Shown: positions 8,438 through 19,071 of the stretch, piece by piece
How positions within the stretch are numbered: the stretch's first letter is position 1
How the letters are laid out: the number at the start of each line of letters is the position of its first letter
NCBI GenBank assembly: GCA_018398815.1
Contig: CM031595.1
Location: forward strand, 135,060,003 to 135,124,002
Origin: Conus ventricosus
Taxonomy: Eukaryota > Mollusca > Gastropoda > Neogastropoda > Conidae
DNA length: 64,000 nt
Direction: 5' to 3'
Made by a program: the position numbers and the translations under genes
Notes under the pieces: generated by a model
What the model saw: only the letters and a program-made list of their open reading frames with translations
What the model was told of the DNA's origin: nothing
The model's database searches: none

Positions 8438-9739
8438 TGTAACCCAGGTTCCTAACGCACAGATCCAGACCACAAATAACCAAAACTCTGACTGTACGAT
8501 TACTTTTCCAGTTTTCATTGAAACTGTAAATAGGTAGAAATCCAAACAACAATATTAACTTTAAACATGGACTGATTCAACCTTCAGATAGTTAATGACA
8601 AAGAACTTTTTGGGTTGTGACAGAAGAAGAAAAAAGGAGAGGAAAGCACAAAAGGGGGCACTGCAAAAGAATACAGAACATAAAAATCTGTACAGGACTG
8701 TGTGCGAAAAAAAAACAAATAATAACAATGTCCAAACCAAAAGCCATCAAAGACCTTCAGCAAACGTCTCAACTGGGAAACACACAATGAGGGACAATGC
8801 GTCACTAATAAAGTAGTAGTGATCTTATCAAGTTCAAATCCACTTGACCCTGGTTATGGCAATGCCAAACACACTTTGATCCGATCCAATGTCAAACTGA
8901 ATACAGTGAATCGCATACCAATATACTGACAGCTCTTCACTATCAATTGGCCACCTGACCATGGCGGCAAATCTGCTTACATTCTTTATCAGTCATCCAA
9001 CTGAACCAGTAGGCAGCAAGCCAGATCAATATTCCTCTCCCAGGTTTCCAACAGATGTCCCCATAACACCAATTTCGTACTACCATAGCCATTTCGATTA
9101 AAATCAGTCTCTAAATTGACGAACACTAATAAAATAATTTTAAATTGACGAACACTAATAAAATAATTTTAAGGATAACAGTAATCCTTAAAAGCAAGTT
9201 GTTGTTTTTTAACTGAGAAGGCAAAAATAGAAACATCCTCTGAAAATTATGAAAAACTTCTCCAAACTTAACACATGTGCCATGATTGAAACACAAAGAA
9301 CCATGTACCAACTTAACACATGTGCCATGATTAAACCACAAAGAGCCATGTACCAAACTTAACACATGTGCCATGATTAAAACACAAAGAACCATGTGAT
9401 GTAGACATTTCCTCCACTAAAACCATGTCATGATGTGATGTGACAAACACTATTTTACTGCAAGAAACAAAGAGGTAAGATACATTTGGGACCATGTGGC
9501 CAAAACTTCATTCTTACAAAATTATGTGTAGGACCATGTGGTACCATTAACATTTTCTGCCAAAGACAAGGGAAAATTAGATTCAGTTCGGACCATGTGG
9601 TTTAAAACAACAATCTCTCAAAATTGTTTCTAAAACAATGTGGTGTGAACCACATTCTAAAGCAACAATGAATAATAACCTGAACTCACCTTCAAATAAA
9701 TTACAGTTAGGTTTAAATTTAAATCAACATGCAAGCCTA
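8438..9739 (-). repeat. 5' LTR (distal part) of the gypsy-like element
   Basis: About 1.3 kb of minus-strand sequence matches the solo LTR at 36220-37466 on the plus strand almost throughout. Shared features include three or four copies of a segment with 'catggttctttgtg' and 'acatgtgttaag', the block 'ggatgactgataaag' and the end 'aacctgggttaca'. The minus-strand end is at 8438 (GGTTACA), followed by the primer binding site. The 5' part of the LTR is separated by an insertion of about 19 kb: it stops at 9739 and reappears at 28826. A local 30-bp duplication ('ttttaaattgacgaacac') is present at 9110-9170. Confidence 0.85.
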
Positions 9740-9883
9740 AGTAGAAAGAAAACTCGTGGAGAGCGTGGCAGCAGAGAGTCCTCAGAAGAGAAGCCCCTTC
9801 AAGCAAGTGTTTCGGCCCTTATCTCCTGACACTCTAGGGCGGTTGGGCCACACCCGGTTCATGACTCGGATGTCCCTCTGCTG
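9740..9883 (-). mobile_element. 3' end of R2-like LINE unit 1 (continues at 19777)
   Basis: These 144 bases match the junction segments at 23418-23560 and 27180-27320 of the R2-like tandem array: 'gagagcgtggcagcagagag', 'aagtgtttcggcccttatct' and 'cctgacactctaggg'. At 9739/9740 the sequence switches to LTR, whereas in the array it switches to the 5' UTR of the next unit at the same base. I therefore take 9740 as the true 3' end of the R2-like element (minus strand). The segment is cut off from the rest of unit 1 by LINE copy A. Confidence 0.75.
9825..9883 (+). repeat. Left copy of a 59-bp target-site duplication around LINE A
   Basis: The segment from 'cctgacactctaggg' to 'tgtccctctgctg' recurs at 19777-19835 with a few single-base differences. 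In the intact junctions of the array (about 23503-23562 and 27263-27323) it occurs only once. The two copies exactly border LINE copy A, so they are read as an unusually long target-site duplication. Confidence 0.75.
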
Positions 9884-9903
9884 CTCCTTTTCGCCTCTGC
9901 ACC

Positions 9904-10557
9904 ATGGATAGTACAATCTTACATTGGAATATCGTGGATTAAATTCCAACTTTGAGGAGCTGCAGCTTCTGTGTCAGTCTATAAAACCCTCCGTCGTGGC
10001 TCTTCAGGAAACTCAAATTCAAAGCCAGAAGACCTTTACTCTTTCTGGCTTTAATATTCTTTCAATACCTGCACAACCATCCATGTTGGGACTGTCGGGC
10101 GGTGTTGCCCTTCTCCTACACAAAACTTTGCTGTATATTCCTGTCGCTCTGTCTACCTCGCTTCAGGCTGTAGCTGCGAGAGTCACTCTCCACAAGACTG
10201 TGACCATCTGTTCTCTTTATCTACCTCTTCTGTCCGGTTTGTCGTCAGGACCTTGTCAGTCTGATAGGAGAACTTCCTCGACCTTTTTTGCTGTTGGGTG
10301 ACTTTAACGGTCACAATCCTCTTTGGGGTAGTGCCGGTACGTCACCCAGAGGTCTGCTGATTGAGGATGTCCTTTCAGACTTGGATTTGTGTTGTCTGAA
10401 CGACGGATCTGCAACTTACCTCCACTCTTCCACAGGTTCACTTTCGTGTTTAGATTTGTCGGTTTGTGACCCCTCGCTGGTCCTGGACTATGAGTGGTCT
10501 GTCCATGACGATCTGCACGGAAGTGACATTTCCCTGTCCTTCTACAACCTGTATTAA
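9904..10557 (+). pseudogene. LINE A ORF2: APE-type endonuclease domain
   Basis: The reading from 9924 gives RGLNSNFEELQLLCQSIKPS and VVALQETQIQ, which is the N-terminal N and E motifs of exonuclease-endonuclease-phosphatase enzymes. After a frame change near 10290 it continues with LLGDFNGHNPLWG (the D-x-N motif) and then the SxLDL-type segment (SLSCLDLSVCDPSL). The C-terminal SDH motif is damaged: the frame reads HGSDISLS, where the family has SDH, owing to an indel. The domain would nick target DNA for target-primed reverse transcription. At least two frameshifts make this copy non-functional as sequenced. Confidence 0.8.
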
Positions 10558-10929
10558 CTGAACACGTCTCTGTCTCTCAACATCTCAATTATAAAAAAGC
10601 AAACTGGGATCTATTTGCAGCCACTATTTCAAAAGAATTCCAGGACACTGATTTTTTTCAGAGTCCAGACCCAGCAGAATCTCTGACTAACACTATGATC
10701 AAATGTGCTAAAGCCTGTATTCCAGTGTCTTCCGACAAACTTCAAATGCCCAAAACACCTGGTTCGATTCAGAATGCCAACAAATTTCCAAAGTTAGAAA
10801 ACGGGCTCAGCGTCAGGTATACCAACGACCTTCGGGTCCCAACGCTCGAGCCATCAGAAACTCCGTGCTAAATCAAGACACACTTTTAAAATCAGTAAAC
10901 GTCGGTCCTGGAGAGCTTCTGCTCCAGGT

Positions 10930-12240
10930 TGACATCAAAAACTTCTAAGAAAAAAGTGTGGAACATCATTAAGAAAATCAAAGGGAAGAACACCTGTCCC
11001 ACTGTGAACCATCTCAAGTTTTCGGATTCTTTAATAACAGAAAAGAAAGCAGTTGCTAATCTGCTTGCTTCAACCATTGAAAAGAATTCCTCCTCTTCTA
11101 ATAAATCAGTCACTTTTGTCAAACACAAAGCCCTAAAAGAAAAATCTCCCTGCAACTTTTCATCCGACAACATGGAAGACTACAATCTTCCTTTTACATT
11201 AAACGAGCTGAAATCTGCCTTACTCTCTTGCAGCGATTCCTCTCCAGGTATAGATGACATACATTATCAACTATTGAAACATCTTCCGCAAGAAGGTCTG
11301 AACATCCTGTTACAGGTATACAACCACGTGTGGACTACAGGTTGCTTTCCACCCTCTTGGCGGACAGCCTCATTATTCCCATCCCCAAACCTGGAAAAGA
11401 TCTTTCTAATCCATCTAACTACCGTCCCATAGCTTTGACCAGCTGTGTCTGTAAATTGATGGAAAAAATGGTCAATGCTAGGCTCATGTGGAAACTCGAA
11501 ACCGATGGCCTTTTGGCGAAAAGAACAGTGTGGTTTCCGCAAACATCGTAGTACAGTTGACCATTTGATTCGTCTGGAATCTACACTTAGGAACGCTTTT
11601 TTAAACAGACAGCATGCAGTGGCAATTTTTTTTGACTTGGAGAAGGCCTACGATACCACCTGGAAGTCGGGGATACTTCATGATCTCCACGATCTGGGTT
11701 TTCGAGGTCATCTTCCGCTTTTTATTCAAAATTTTTGGCAGCACGACAGTTTCAGGTCCGGGTTGGCACCACTCTCACTGATGTCCACGAGCAGGAGTTG
11801 GGTGTTCCACAGGGGAGCATACTATCTCCTGCCCTCTTTAGTATTAAGATCAACAACATTGTTCAATCAGTTCAGCAGGGTTCAGACTGCTCATTGTTTG
11901 TGGATGATTTTGCTGTTACGCAATGGAAGCCTGTACCCGAGTGTCCAGCGCAGGCTCCAGCTTTGCGTAGATAAAATCCATCGGTGGGCGGATGAAAACG
12001 GTTTACCTTTTCTGCTACAAAAAACCCAGTGTATTCACTTCCATAATTTCCGTCAGTTTTTTCCAGATCCGGAACTTCAAGTAGGGAAATCTCCCATTCC
12101 AGCTGTTAAAGAGGCCAAATTTCTGGGAGTCATTTTTGACCAAAAACTTAACTTTCTCAGCCATATTAAAAACCTCAAAACTGCTTGCCAAAAGGCACTG
12201 AATATTCTGGGGTCGTAGCACACACCGACTGGGGCGCTGA
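10930..12240 (+). pseudogene. LINE A ORF2: reverse transcriptase domain
   Basis: RT motifs appear in order over several frames: SSPGIDDIHYQLLKHLP (about 11240-11290), NYRPIALTSCVCKLMEKMV in part (about 11415-11475), FRKHRSTVDHLIRLE and FFDLEKAYDTTW (motif A, about 11530-11660), GVPQGSILSPALF (motif B, about 11800-11845), LFVDDFAV (motif C, FVDD, about 11895-11920) and KFLGVIFDQKLNFLSHI (motif E region, about 12115-12170). Frames change at least near 11340, 11490, 11740 and 11930. The 10560-10930 stretch is the linker between endonuclease and RT. Confidence 0.85.
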
Positions 12241-13077
12241 TAAGAAAACTTTGTTGCACCTCTACAGAGCCCTGGTCCGTTCCAAACTGGACTACGGTTG
12301 TGCTGTGTACGGCTCCGCAAGATCATCTTACCTCAAACTCTTGGACCCTATCCACCATCAAGGGCTTCGTCTCTGTCTTGGAGCGTTCCGCACCACCCCT
12401 GTGTACAGCCTGTACGCAGAGGCAGGTGAACCTTCACTGTCCAACCGCAGGCTGAAACTGTCTTTGAATTATTACATCCGACTGTTCTCAGAACCGCAGA
12501 ATCCTGCCTATGACTGTGTTTTTGACCCTCCGTTCCAAAGTAAGTTTGAAACAAACCCGAAATGTATTCCGCTGTTTGGGCTTCGTATGCAGCCTCACGT
12601 GCGGAATGCAGGTATAGACCTGGGAGTAGTTTCCGATTTTTCCAAGTTTCCGGATCAACCTCCATGGACCTTTTTCACACCAGAGATTCGTTTTGATCTC
12701 GCAGCTTTCCGTAAGGAGTCTACCAGCTCTCTGGCGTACAAGGCTTTGTATGCCGAGCTCTGTTCCAAATTCCCATCCTATCAAAAAGTTTTCACTGACG
12801 GTTCCAAGTCTGAGGATGGAGTGGCCTGTGCAGCCTACTGCCCTGGGGCTCCTTCTCAGATATTGTTGTGAACATATACATTCAGATGCTTCTGTCTATT
12901 CTGCTGAACTTACTGCTCTAGTACTGGCTTTGAAGATAATCTCCCATTCTTCGAGGAGGGACTTTCTGGTTCTGTCGGATTCGCTGTCAGCTTTGGAGGC
13001 CATAGCTGGCCGCAACCTTCAGCATCCAGAACTTTTACTTTTTTTTGAACTTTTTAGCAAGTTGAAGGCGGACGGTT
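12241..13077 (+). pseudogene. LINE A ORF2: thumb and N-terminal RNase H
   Basis: The open frame 12185-12871 encodes the post-RT connection (LLHLYRALVRSKLDYGCAVY, a conserved LINE thumb segment) and then the RNase H start KVFTDGSKSEDGVACAAY (first catalytic Asp in TDGS). A frameshift near 12840-12870 leads to SVYSAELTALVLAL (catalytic Glu) and LVLSDSLSALEAI (catalytic Asp). The domain stops in KADG at 13077, where copy B is inserted. Its C-terminal part is at 19072-19150. An RNase H domain downstream of RT supports assignment to the I group rather than Jockey proper. Confidence 0.82.
13065..13077 (+). repeat. Left 13-bp target-site duplication of LINE B
   Basis: The 13 bases AAGGCGGACGGTT are repeated exactly at 19059-19071, directly after the TCTTA tail of copy B. 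Joining the flanks restores the RNase H reading KADGYNIT seen in copy B itself (about 18330-18350). Confidence 0.92.
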
Positions 13078-13815
13078 TCCCTCCGGGGGGTTGCGACCTT
13101 GTCGTGGTCGGAGGGTTTGCGTGGTCCAGTGATCCCTTAGGCTCTGCTGGCGGGGGCATCAATACTTGGAGATAGGCTGTTTTTTTTCATACTGCTTCTA
13201 GGCCTGAGAGGTGCAGATGCTGTTTGGCCTAAGCGTAACGTGGTAAGGAGTTGATGCCCTGGTAGGGCTTCCCATGTCAGATAGGCTAAGGGTGAGGATC
13301 CTGACTAAGAGTAACCCGCCTTTCTCCTTTTCTTGTTTTCTGCCTCCCTTATTTGGCCCTTTTCTATCTTCGTCTCCCTTCAAGTCTTCTTTTCCACACT
13401 CCTTTTCTCTCTGTGGTCTCCTTAAGATCCGCCGCGTTTGCCGTGCGGTGCGACCTGTGTCGGAGGGGAATGAGATCCTGGTGATTGAGAGGGCCAGCGC
13501 TCTCAACACATCACTTTGGCTCGGACCTCTCCTAGACAGGGAGTACACTTTGGCCCGGGTGTACTAATCGGCTCCCCTTCTTGGGGCTGGGTCAAAACAG
13601 GCATTTCTCCGGCTGGCCAAGGTAACCCCTGCAGTGCTCAGCTCTCTGTTCCCGGGAGTTGAGCATGATCAGGGGGGATAGGGTTGGTAGGTTTTTGTCT
13701 GTTGTATGTCTCTCCTGAAGCCTGGAAGGGGTCAAGATAGTGATTCTTGGCCCTGGCCCCTTAGTTGGACTCCAAGGTGGGTGGGTAAGGGAAAGATGAA
13801 ATTTTTGCCTATAAT
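13078..13815 (+). promoter_or_regulatory. LINE B 5' UTR (internal promoter region expected)
   Basis: The stretch opens with 'ccctccggggggttgcgacc'. Matching 5' UTR sequence is seen on the minus strand in copy D (about 30950-31490) and in a decayed copy (40080-40620), so it is a conserved part of the element. It includes a pyrimidine-rich tract (13320-13400) and 'ccgccgcgtttgccgtgcgg'. LINEs usually carry their promoter here, but I see no specific element that proves it. Confidence 0.6.
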
Positions 13816-15146
13816 ATGACTTCCATTAAACATCATCCCCCCAAAAAAAGAAAAGTTCCGTCATTTTCGCAAAGGTCGTCACAGGAGTCCGATGGAGACT
13901 CTGATTCTGAAAATGAAACAAGGCAGTTGTCAGGATTTTGGTCTTCTTGGTTGATCATGGAAAGTAAGGAGCAGGACAAACCTCTTTCTGCACTAAGCCC
14001 GTTTGCAATACAGAAGGGCTTCCAAGGTATTGCAGGAGACCCACAGTCCATAAAGCGACTCAGAAACGGCACCTTTCTCATCCAGTGTAAAAGTAAAAAA
14101 CAATCAGTGCAGCTGCTGAAAGCTACAAAGCTTGTAGACCGAGAGATCCGGGTGACCCCCATAAACAGCTGAATTCCTCTAAGGGAGTCATTCGATGCCC
14201 AGATCTTAGAGGAGTCTCAGAGGCAGAGATCAAAGCGGAACTGGCATCCCAGGGTGTGACAGAGGTGCATAGGGTGACAGTGAAAAAAGGTGCAGAAAGA
14301 GTGGACACCAACACCCTCTTTCTGACATTCTGCAATCCTGTGCTGCTCCTGTCATCAAGGTAGGATATCTGAATGTCCGTATACAAATGTATGTTCCGTC
14401 TCCAATGCGTTGCTTCAAATGCCAGAAGTTTGGTCATGTCAGAGACCGCTGTTCTGGGCAGGAGGTGTGTGGGGTTTGTTGCAAGGCAACCCATGATGGG
14501 CCGTGTAAAGACCGGCGCATTGTGCAAACTGCGGTGGCGACCACCCCTCCTCTTCACGCAACTGCCCTGTCTGGAAACAAGAGTCAACCATCCAAAAGGT
14601 AAAAACAGAAAAGAAGATCTCGTTTTTTTGAAGCCCGCAGGCAAGTTGTTGGCAGTCAGACGCCAACAGCATCTTCATACGCTTCGGCGGTAAAAAAAGT
14701 AATCGACACGTTCAGTCTGCTGCCAGACTGACGATTTACTTTCTCTAAAACTTTGCCAGGAAGACAGATAAGCTTTGGTGGAAGCAGGTCCACCACCTCC
14801 CAACCCACAGTGAATGCCCCTGGTGGAGGCAAAAAATCCGCCACCCCTCAGACTGCCAGCAGTCTACAACATCTGCTGCTGGGCAGATTAAAAAACCAGC
14901 ACCCGCAACTCGAATTCCTCTGTCCAGTGCCGTGCGGGCAAGGGAGTTCAACCCAGTGTGGAGATGGTGGAGATGAGGAAGAAACCTCCACCATCTCCCA
15001 AATCCAGACCTCCACCATCTCCAAACTCCAGGCCTTTGTCACCTGCGGGCAAGTCTGCCAGCAGGTCCAAAGACCACCACAGTCCAGTGAAACTACAAAA
15101 TAAATTCGCTCCATTGGATGCGGACGTTGAAGAGGAGATGACCTGA
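13816..15146 (+). pseudogene. LINE B ORF1: nucleic-acid-binding protein with zinc knuckles
   Basis: The start codon is at 13816. The N-terminus carries a canonical basic nuclear-localisation-like motif, PPKKRKV (residues about 8-14), then a Ser/Asp/Glu-rich stretch. An RRM-like segment follows (LSALSPFAIQKGFQGIAGDP to TFLIQCKSKKQSVQLLKA). After a frame change near 14165 the reading continues VTEVHRVTVKKGAERVDTNT and enters a frame with MRCFKCQKFGHVRDRC and VCGVCCKATHDGPC, two CCHC-type knuckles (14400-14515). The C-terminal tail is Pro/Ser/Lys-rich and ends KFAPLDADVEEEMT with TGA at 15144-15146. At least three frameshifts occur. The protein would coat the LINE RNA and accompany it to the nucleus. 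Confidence 0.82.
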
Positions 15147-15172
15147 TTTTCTCTCCTTTTCGCCTCTGCACC

Positions 15173-15830
15173 ATGGATAGTACAATATTCCATTGGAATA
15201 TCCGTGGTCTAAATTCCAACTTCGAGGAGCTGCAGCTTCTGTGTCAGTCTCTAAAACCTTCCGTCGTGGCTCTTCAAGAAACTCAAATTCAAAGCCAGAA
15301 GACCTTTACTCTTTCTGGCTTTAATATTCTTTCGAAACCTGCACAACCATCCACGTTGGGACTGTCGGGCGGTGTTGCCCTTCTCCTACACAAAACTTTG
15401 TTGTATAGTCCTGTCATTCTGTCTACCTCCCTTCAGGCTGTAGCTGCGAGAGTCACTCTCCACAAGACTGTGACAATCTGTTCCTTTTATCTCTCACCTT
15501 CTGTCCGGTTTGTCGTCAGGACCTTGTCAGTCTGATAGAAGAACTTCCTCGACCTTTTTTGCTGTTGGGTGACTTTAACGGTCACAATCCTCTTGGGGTA
15601 GTGCCGGTACGTCACCCAGAGGTCTGCTAATTGAGGATGTCCTTTCAGACTTGGATTTGTGTGGTCTGAATGACGGATCTGCAACTTATCTCCACTCTTC
15701 CTCAGGTTCACTTTCGTGTTTAGATTTGTCGGTTTGTGACCCCTCGCTGGTCCTGGACTATGAGTGGTCTGTCCATGACGATCTGCACGGAAGTGACCAT
15801 TTCCTGTCCTTCTACAACTGTAATAACTAA
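15173..15830 (+). pseudogene. LINE B ORF2: APE-type endonuclease domain
   Basis: The start codon is at 15173, 26 bases after the ORF1 stop. The reading MDSTIFHWNIRGLNSNFEEL is followed by VVALQETQIQSQKTF (catalytic Glu). A frameshift near 15500-15540 precedes LLGDFNG (about 15566-15590), and the end (YEWSVHDDLHGSDHFLS) keeps the SDH motif at about 15790-15805. The domain is nearly identical to the one in copy A. Confidence 0.83.
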
Positions 15831-16439
15831 ACAACGTCTCTGTCTCTCAGCATCTAAATTTTAAGAAAGCAAACTGGGATCTATTTGCAGCTCTATTTCT
15901 AAAGAATTCCAGGACACTGATTTTCTTCAGAGTCCGGATCCAGCAGAATCTCTGACTAACACTATAATCAAATGTGCTAAGGCCTGTATCCCAGTGTCTT
16001 CCGATAAACTCCAAATGCCAAAAACACCCTGGTTCAATACAGACTGCCAACAAATTTCCAAAGTCCGAAAACGGGCTCCAGCGTCAGGTATACCATCGAC
16101 CTTCGGGTCCCAACGCTCGAGCCCATCAAAAACTCCGTGCCAAATCAAGACACACTTTTAAAATCAGTAAACGTCGGTCCTGGAGAAGCTTCTGCTCCAG
16201 GTTGACATCAAAAACTTCCAAGAAAAAAGTGTGGAACATCATTAAGAAAATCAAAGGGAAGAACACTGTCCCACTGTGAACCATCTCAAGTTTTTCGGAT
16301 TCTTTAATAACAGAGAAGAAAGCAGTTGCCAATCTGCTTGCTTCAACATTGAAAAGAATTCCTCCTCTTCTAATAAATCAGCCACTTTTGTCAAAAAACA
16401 AAGCCCTAAAAGAAAAATCACCCTGCAACTTTTCGTCCG

Positions 16440-17490
16440 CAACATGGAAGACTACAATCTTCCTTTCAGATTAAACGAGCTGAAATCTGCCTTATTCTCT
16501 TGCAGCGATTCCTCTCCAGGTATAGATGACATTCATTATCAACTATTGAAACATCTTCCGCAAGAAGGTCTGAACATCCTGTTACAGGTATACAACCACG
16601 TGTGGACTACAGGTTGCTTTCCACCCTCTTGGCGGAAAGCCCTCATTATTCCCATCCCCAAACCTGGAAAAGATCTTTCTAATCCATCTAACTACCGTCC
16701 CATAGCTTTGACCAGCTGTGTCTGTAAAGTGATGGAAAAAATGGTCAATGCTAGGCTCATGTGGAAACTCGAAACCGATGGCCTTTTGGCAAAGAACAGT
16801 GTGGTTTCCGTAAACATCGGTCTACAGTTGACCATTTGATTCGTCTGGAATCTACACTTCGGAATGCCTTTCTGAACAAACAGCATGCTGTGGCAATTTT
16901 TTTCGACTTGGAGAAGGCCTACGATACTACCTGGAAGTCAGGGATACTTCATGATCTCCACGATCTGGGTTTTCGAGGTCATCTTCCGCTTTTTATTCAA
17001 AATTTTTGGCAGAACAACAGTTTCAGGTCCGGGTTGGCACCACTCTTTCTGATGTCCACGAGCAGGAGTTGGGTGTTCCACAGGGAGCATACTGTCTCCT
17101 GCCCTCTTTAGTATTAAAATCAACAACAATGTTCAATCAGTTCAGCAGGGTTCAGACTGCTCATTGTTTGTGGATGATTTTGCTGTCTACGCAACTGGAA
17201 GCCTGTACCCGAGTGTCCAGCGCAGGCTCCAGCTTTGCGTAGATAAAATCCATCAGTGGGCGGATGAAAACGGTTTCACCTTTTCTGCTACAAAAACCCA
17301 GTGTATTCACTTCCATAATTTCCGTCAGTTTTTTCCAGATCCTGAACTTCACGTCGGGAAATCTCCCATCCCAGCTGTTAAAGAGGCCAAATTTCTGGGA
17401 ATCATTTTTGACCAAAAACTTAACTTTCTCAGCCACATCAAAAACCTCAAAACTGCATGCCAGAAAGCACTGAATATTCTGCGGGTCGTA
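16440..17490 (+). pseudogene. LINE B ORF2: reverse transcriptase domain
   Basis: The long frame 16276-16839 contains LPFRLNELKSALFSCSDSSP and NYRPIALTSCVCKVMEKMV. After frame changes come VVSVNIGLQLTI in the shifted frame and the correct reading FRKHRSTVDHLIRLE, FFDLEKAYDTTW (motif A, about 16895-16930) and GVPQGAYCLLPS, where motif B GVPQGS is disrupted by a one-base loss near 17085. The frame 17164-18027 carries MFVDDFAVYATGS (motif C), KFLGIIFDQKLNFLSHI, and the thumb LLHLYRALVRSKLDYGCAVY. Confidence 0.85.
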
Positions 17491-18857
17491 GCGCACACCG
17501 ACTGGGGCGCTGATAAGAAAACATTGCTGCACCTCTACAGAGCCCTGGTCCGTTCCAAACTGGACTACGGTTGTGCTGTCTATGGCTCCGCAAGATCGTC
17601 TTACCTCAAACTCTTGGACCCTATCCACCATCAAGGGCTTCGTCTCTGTCTTGGAGCGTTCCGCACCACCCCTGTGTACAGCCTGTACGCAGAGGCGGGT
17701 GAACCTTCATTGTCCAACCGCAGGCTGAAACTGTCTTTAAATTATTATATCCGACTGTTCTCAGAACCGCAGAATCCTGCCTATGACTGTGTCTTTGACC
17801 CTCCGTTCCAAAGTAAGTTTGAAAATAACCCGAAATGTATTCCGCCGTTTGGTCTTCGTATGCGGCCTCACGTGCGGAATGCAGGTCTAGACCTAGGAGT
17901 TGTGTCGGATTTTTCCAAGTTTCCAGATCAACCTCCGTGGACCTTTTTCACACCAGAGATTCGTTTCGATCTTGCAGCTTTTCGCAAAGAGTCCCAGCTC
18001 TCTGGCGTACAAGGCTTTGTATGCTGAGCTCTGTTCCAAATTCCATCCTATAAAAAAAGTTTTCACTGAGGGTTTTCCAAGCTGAAGATGGAGTGGCCTG
18101 TGCACCTACTGCCCTGGGGCCCTTCTCAATACTGTTGAAACATATTCATTCAGATGCTTCTGTCTATTCTGCTGAACTTACTGCTCGGGTTTTTGGGCTT
18201 TGAAGATAATCTCACAATCTTCGAAGAGGGACTTTCTGGTTCTGTCGATTCGCTGTCACTTTGGGGGCCATACTGGCCGCAACCTTCAGCATCCAGAATT
18301 TTTTACATTTTTTGAACTTTTAGCACTTGAAAGCGGACGGTTACAACATTACTCTTGCTTGGGTTCCTGGTCAGTTGGCATCGGCGGGAACGAAAATGGT
18401 TGATCGTTTTAGCCAAGAACGCCACAAGAGAAAAAAACTGCCCCATTTATATCCCCTGCTCAGACGTGAAACCCAAAAAATTTAAAGATTATGTGAGAGA
18501 CCTCTGGCAGGGATTGGAACACACAGACGAGTTAACAAACTCTTTCAGATCCGTCCAAACCTAAGGACTTCCTCCCATCCACACGGGAGGTCGTAAAGAG
18601 GAAACGGATTCTGTGCCGGCTGCACACCGGCCATTCGTATTTTACCCATGCTTACCTTTTAAAGATGAAGAAGCTCCGTGGTGCTTCCATGTCATGCGCC
18701 ACTCACAATGAAACATGTACTTTTAGAGTGTTGGGACTTGCACGATGTGAGACACAAACATTTTACGGCGGAGTCCATGAAGATCCTGTTCAGGGATGTC
18801 CCGCCTGACGTGATCCTTGAGTTTTTGAGAGAGATTAACATTTTTTATCTGATTTAA
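17491..18857 (+). pseudogene. LINE B ORF2: thumb, RNase H and C-terminal CCHC region
   Basis: The thumb is intact to about 18000. The RNase H start reads KVFTEGFPS where copy A has KVFTDGSKS, so the first catalytic Asp is lost or misread. The region 18060-18420 contains several single-base losses. Downstream, the expected VDRLAKNATREK segment is shifted, and the C-terminal finger region and the stop after REINIFYLI (18855-18857) are recognisable by comparison with copy A (19072-19587). Confidence 0.75.
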
Positions 18858-18930
18858 GATTTTACGGCAGAAAGATTTTTAACAAAGTTTCTGGTGCGTT
18901 TGTAGACGATGTCATTTAACAAGATGTGTG

Positions 18931-18964
<34 letters not shown>

Positions 18965-19058
18965 GACTAGTGAGTTGATTTTAACGTGGTGACAGCCCTG
19001 ATATGGCCCTTTGCAGTCGGCTGGGCTATAAGCAACATTATCTTATCTTATCTTATCT
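18858..19058 (+). repeat. LINE B 3' UTR and TCTTA tail
   Basis: The 3' UTR includes a 28-base T run on the sense strand (18933-18960), the conserved block 'gccctgatatggccc...ggctgggctataagcaaca' and a terminal run of TCTTA units (19040-19058). The same layout is present at 19588-19776 (copy A) and at 35971-36187. Confidence 0.9.
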
Positions 19059-19071
19059 AAGGCGGACGGTT

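Larger units (their letters stand above)
9884..13077 (+). mobile_element. I/Nimb-like LINE copy A, 5' part (ORF2 only)
   Basis: This is a copy of the same LINE as 13078-19058, 5'-truncated 20 bases before the ORF2 start codon (ATG at 9904). It runs to 13077 inside the RNase H region, where copy B is inserted, and resumes at 19072. ORF2 contains endonuclease, reverse transcriptase and RNase H domains but is broken by many single-base indels. The junction with copy B is marked by a 13-bp direct repeat. Confidence 0.88.
13078..19058 (+). mobile_element. I/Nimb-like LINE copy B, full length, nested in copy A
   Basis: This is an about 5.98-kb element with 5' UTR (13078-13815), ORF1 (13816-15146), ORF2 (15173-18857), 3' UTR with a 28-base T run (18933-18960) and a tail of four TCTTA repeats ending at 19058. 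It is bordered by the 13-bp duplication 13065-13077/19059-19071, so both ends are defined. The nucleotide sequence is nearly identical to copy A apart from scattered single-base indels, which suggests recent activity of the family. Clade assignment (I/Nimb-like) rests on the domain order ORF1 zinc knuckle, endonuclease, RT, RNase H and on general resemblance. Confidence 0.9.

Noticed and set aside
9126..9395. Open frames of about 80 residues with a repeated MVLCVLIMAHVLSLVHG-type peptide in the LTRs
   Set aside because: The same repeated segment lies inside both LTRs (also 36412-36797). The frames arise from a short internal tandem repeat of the LTR and have no domain.
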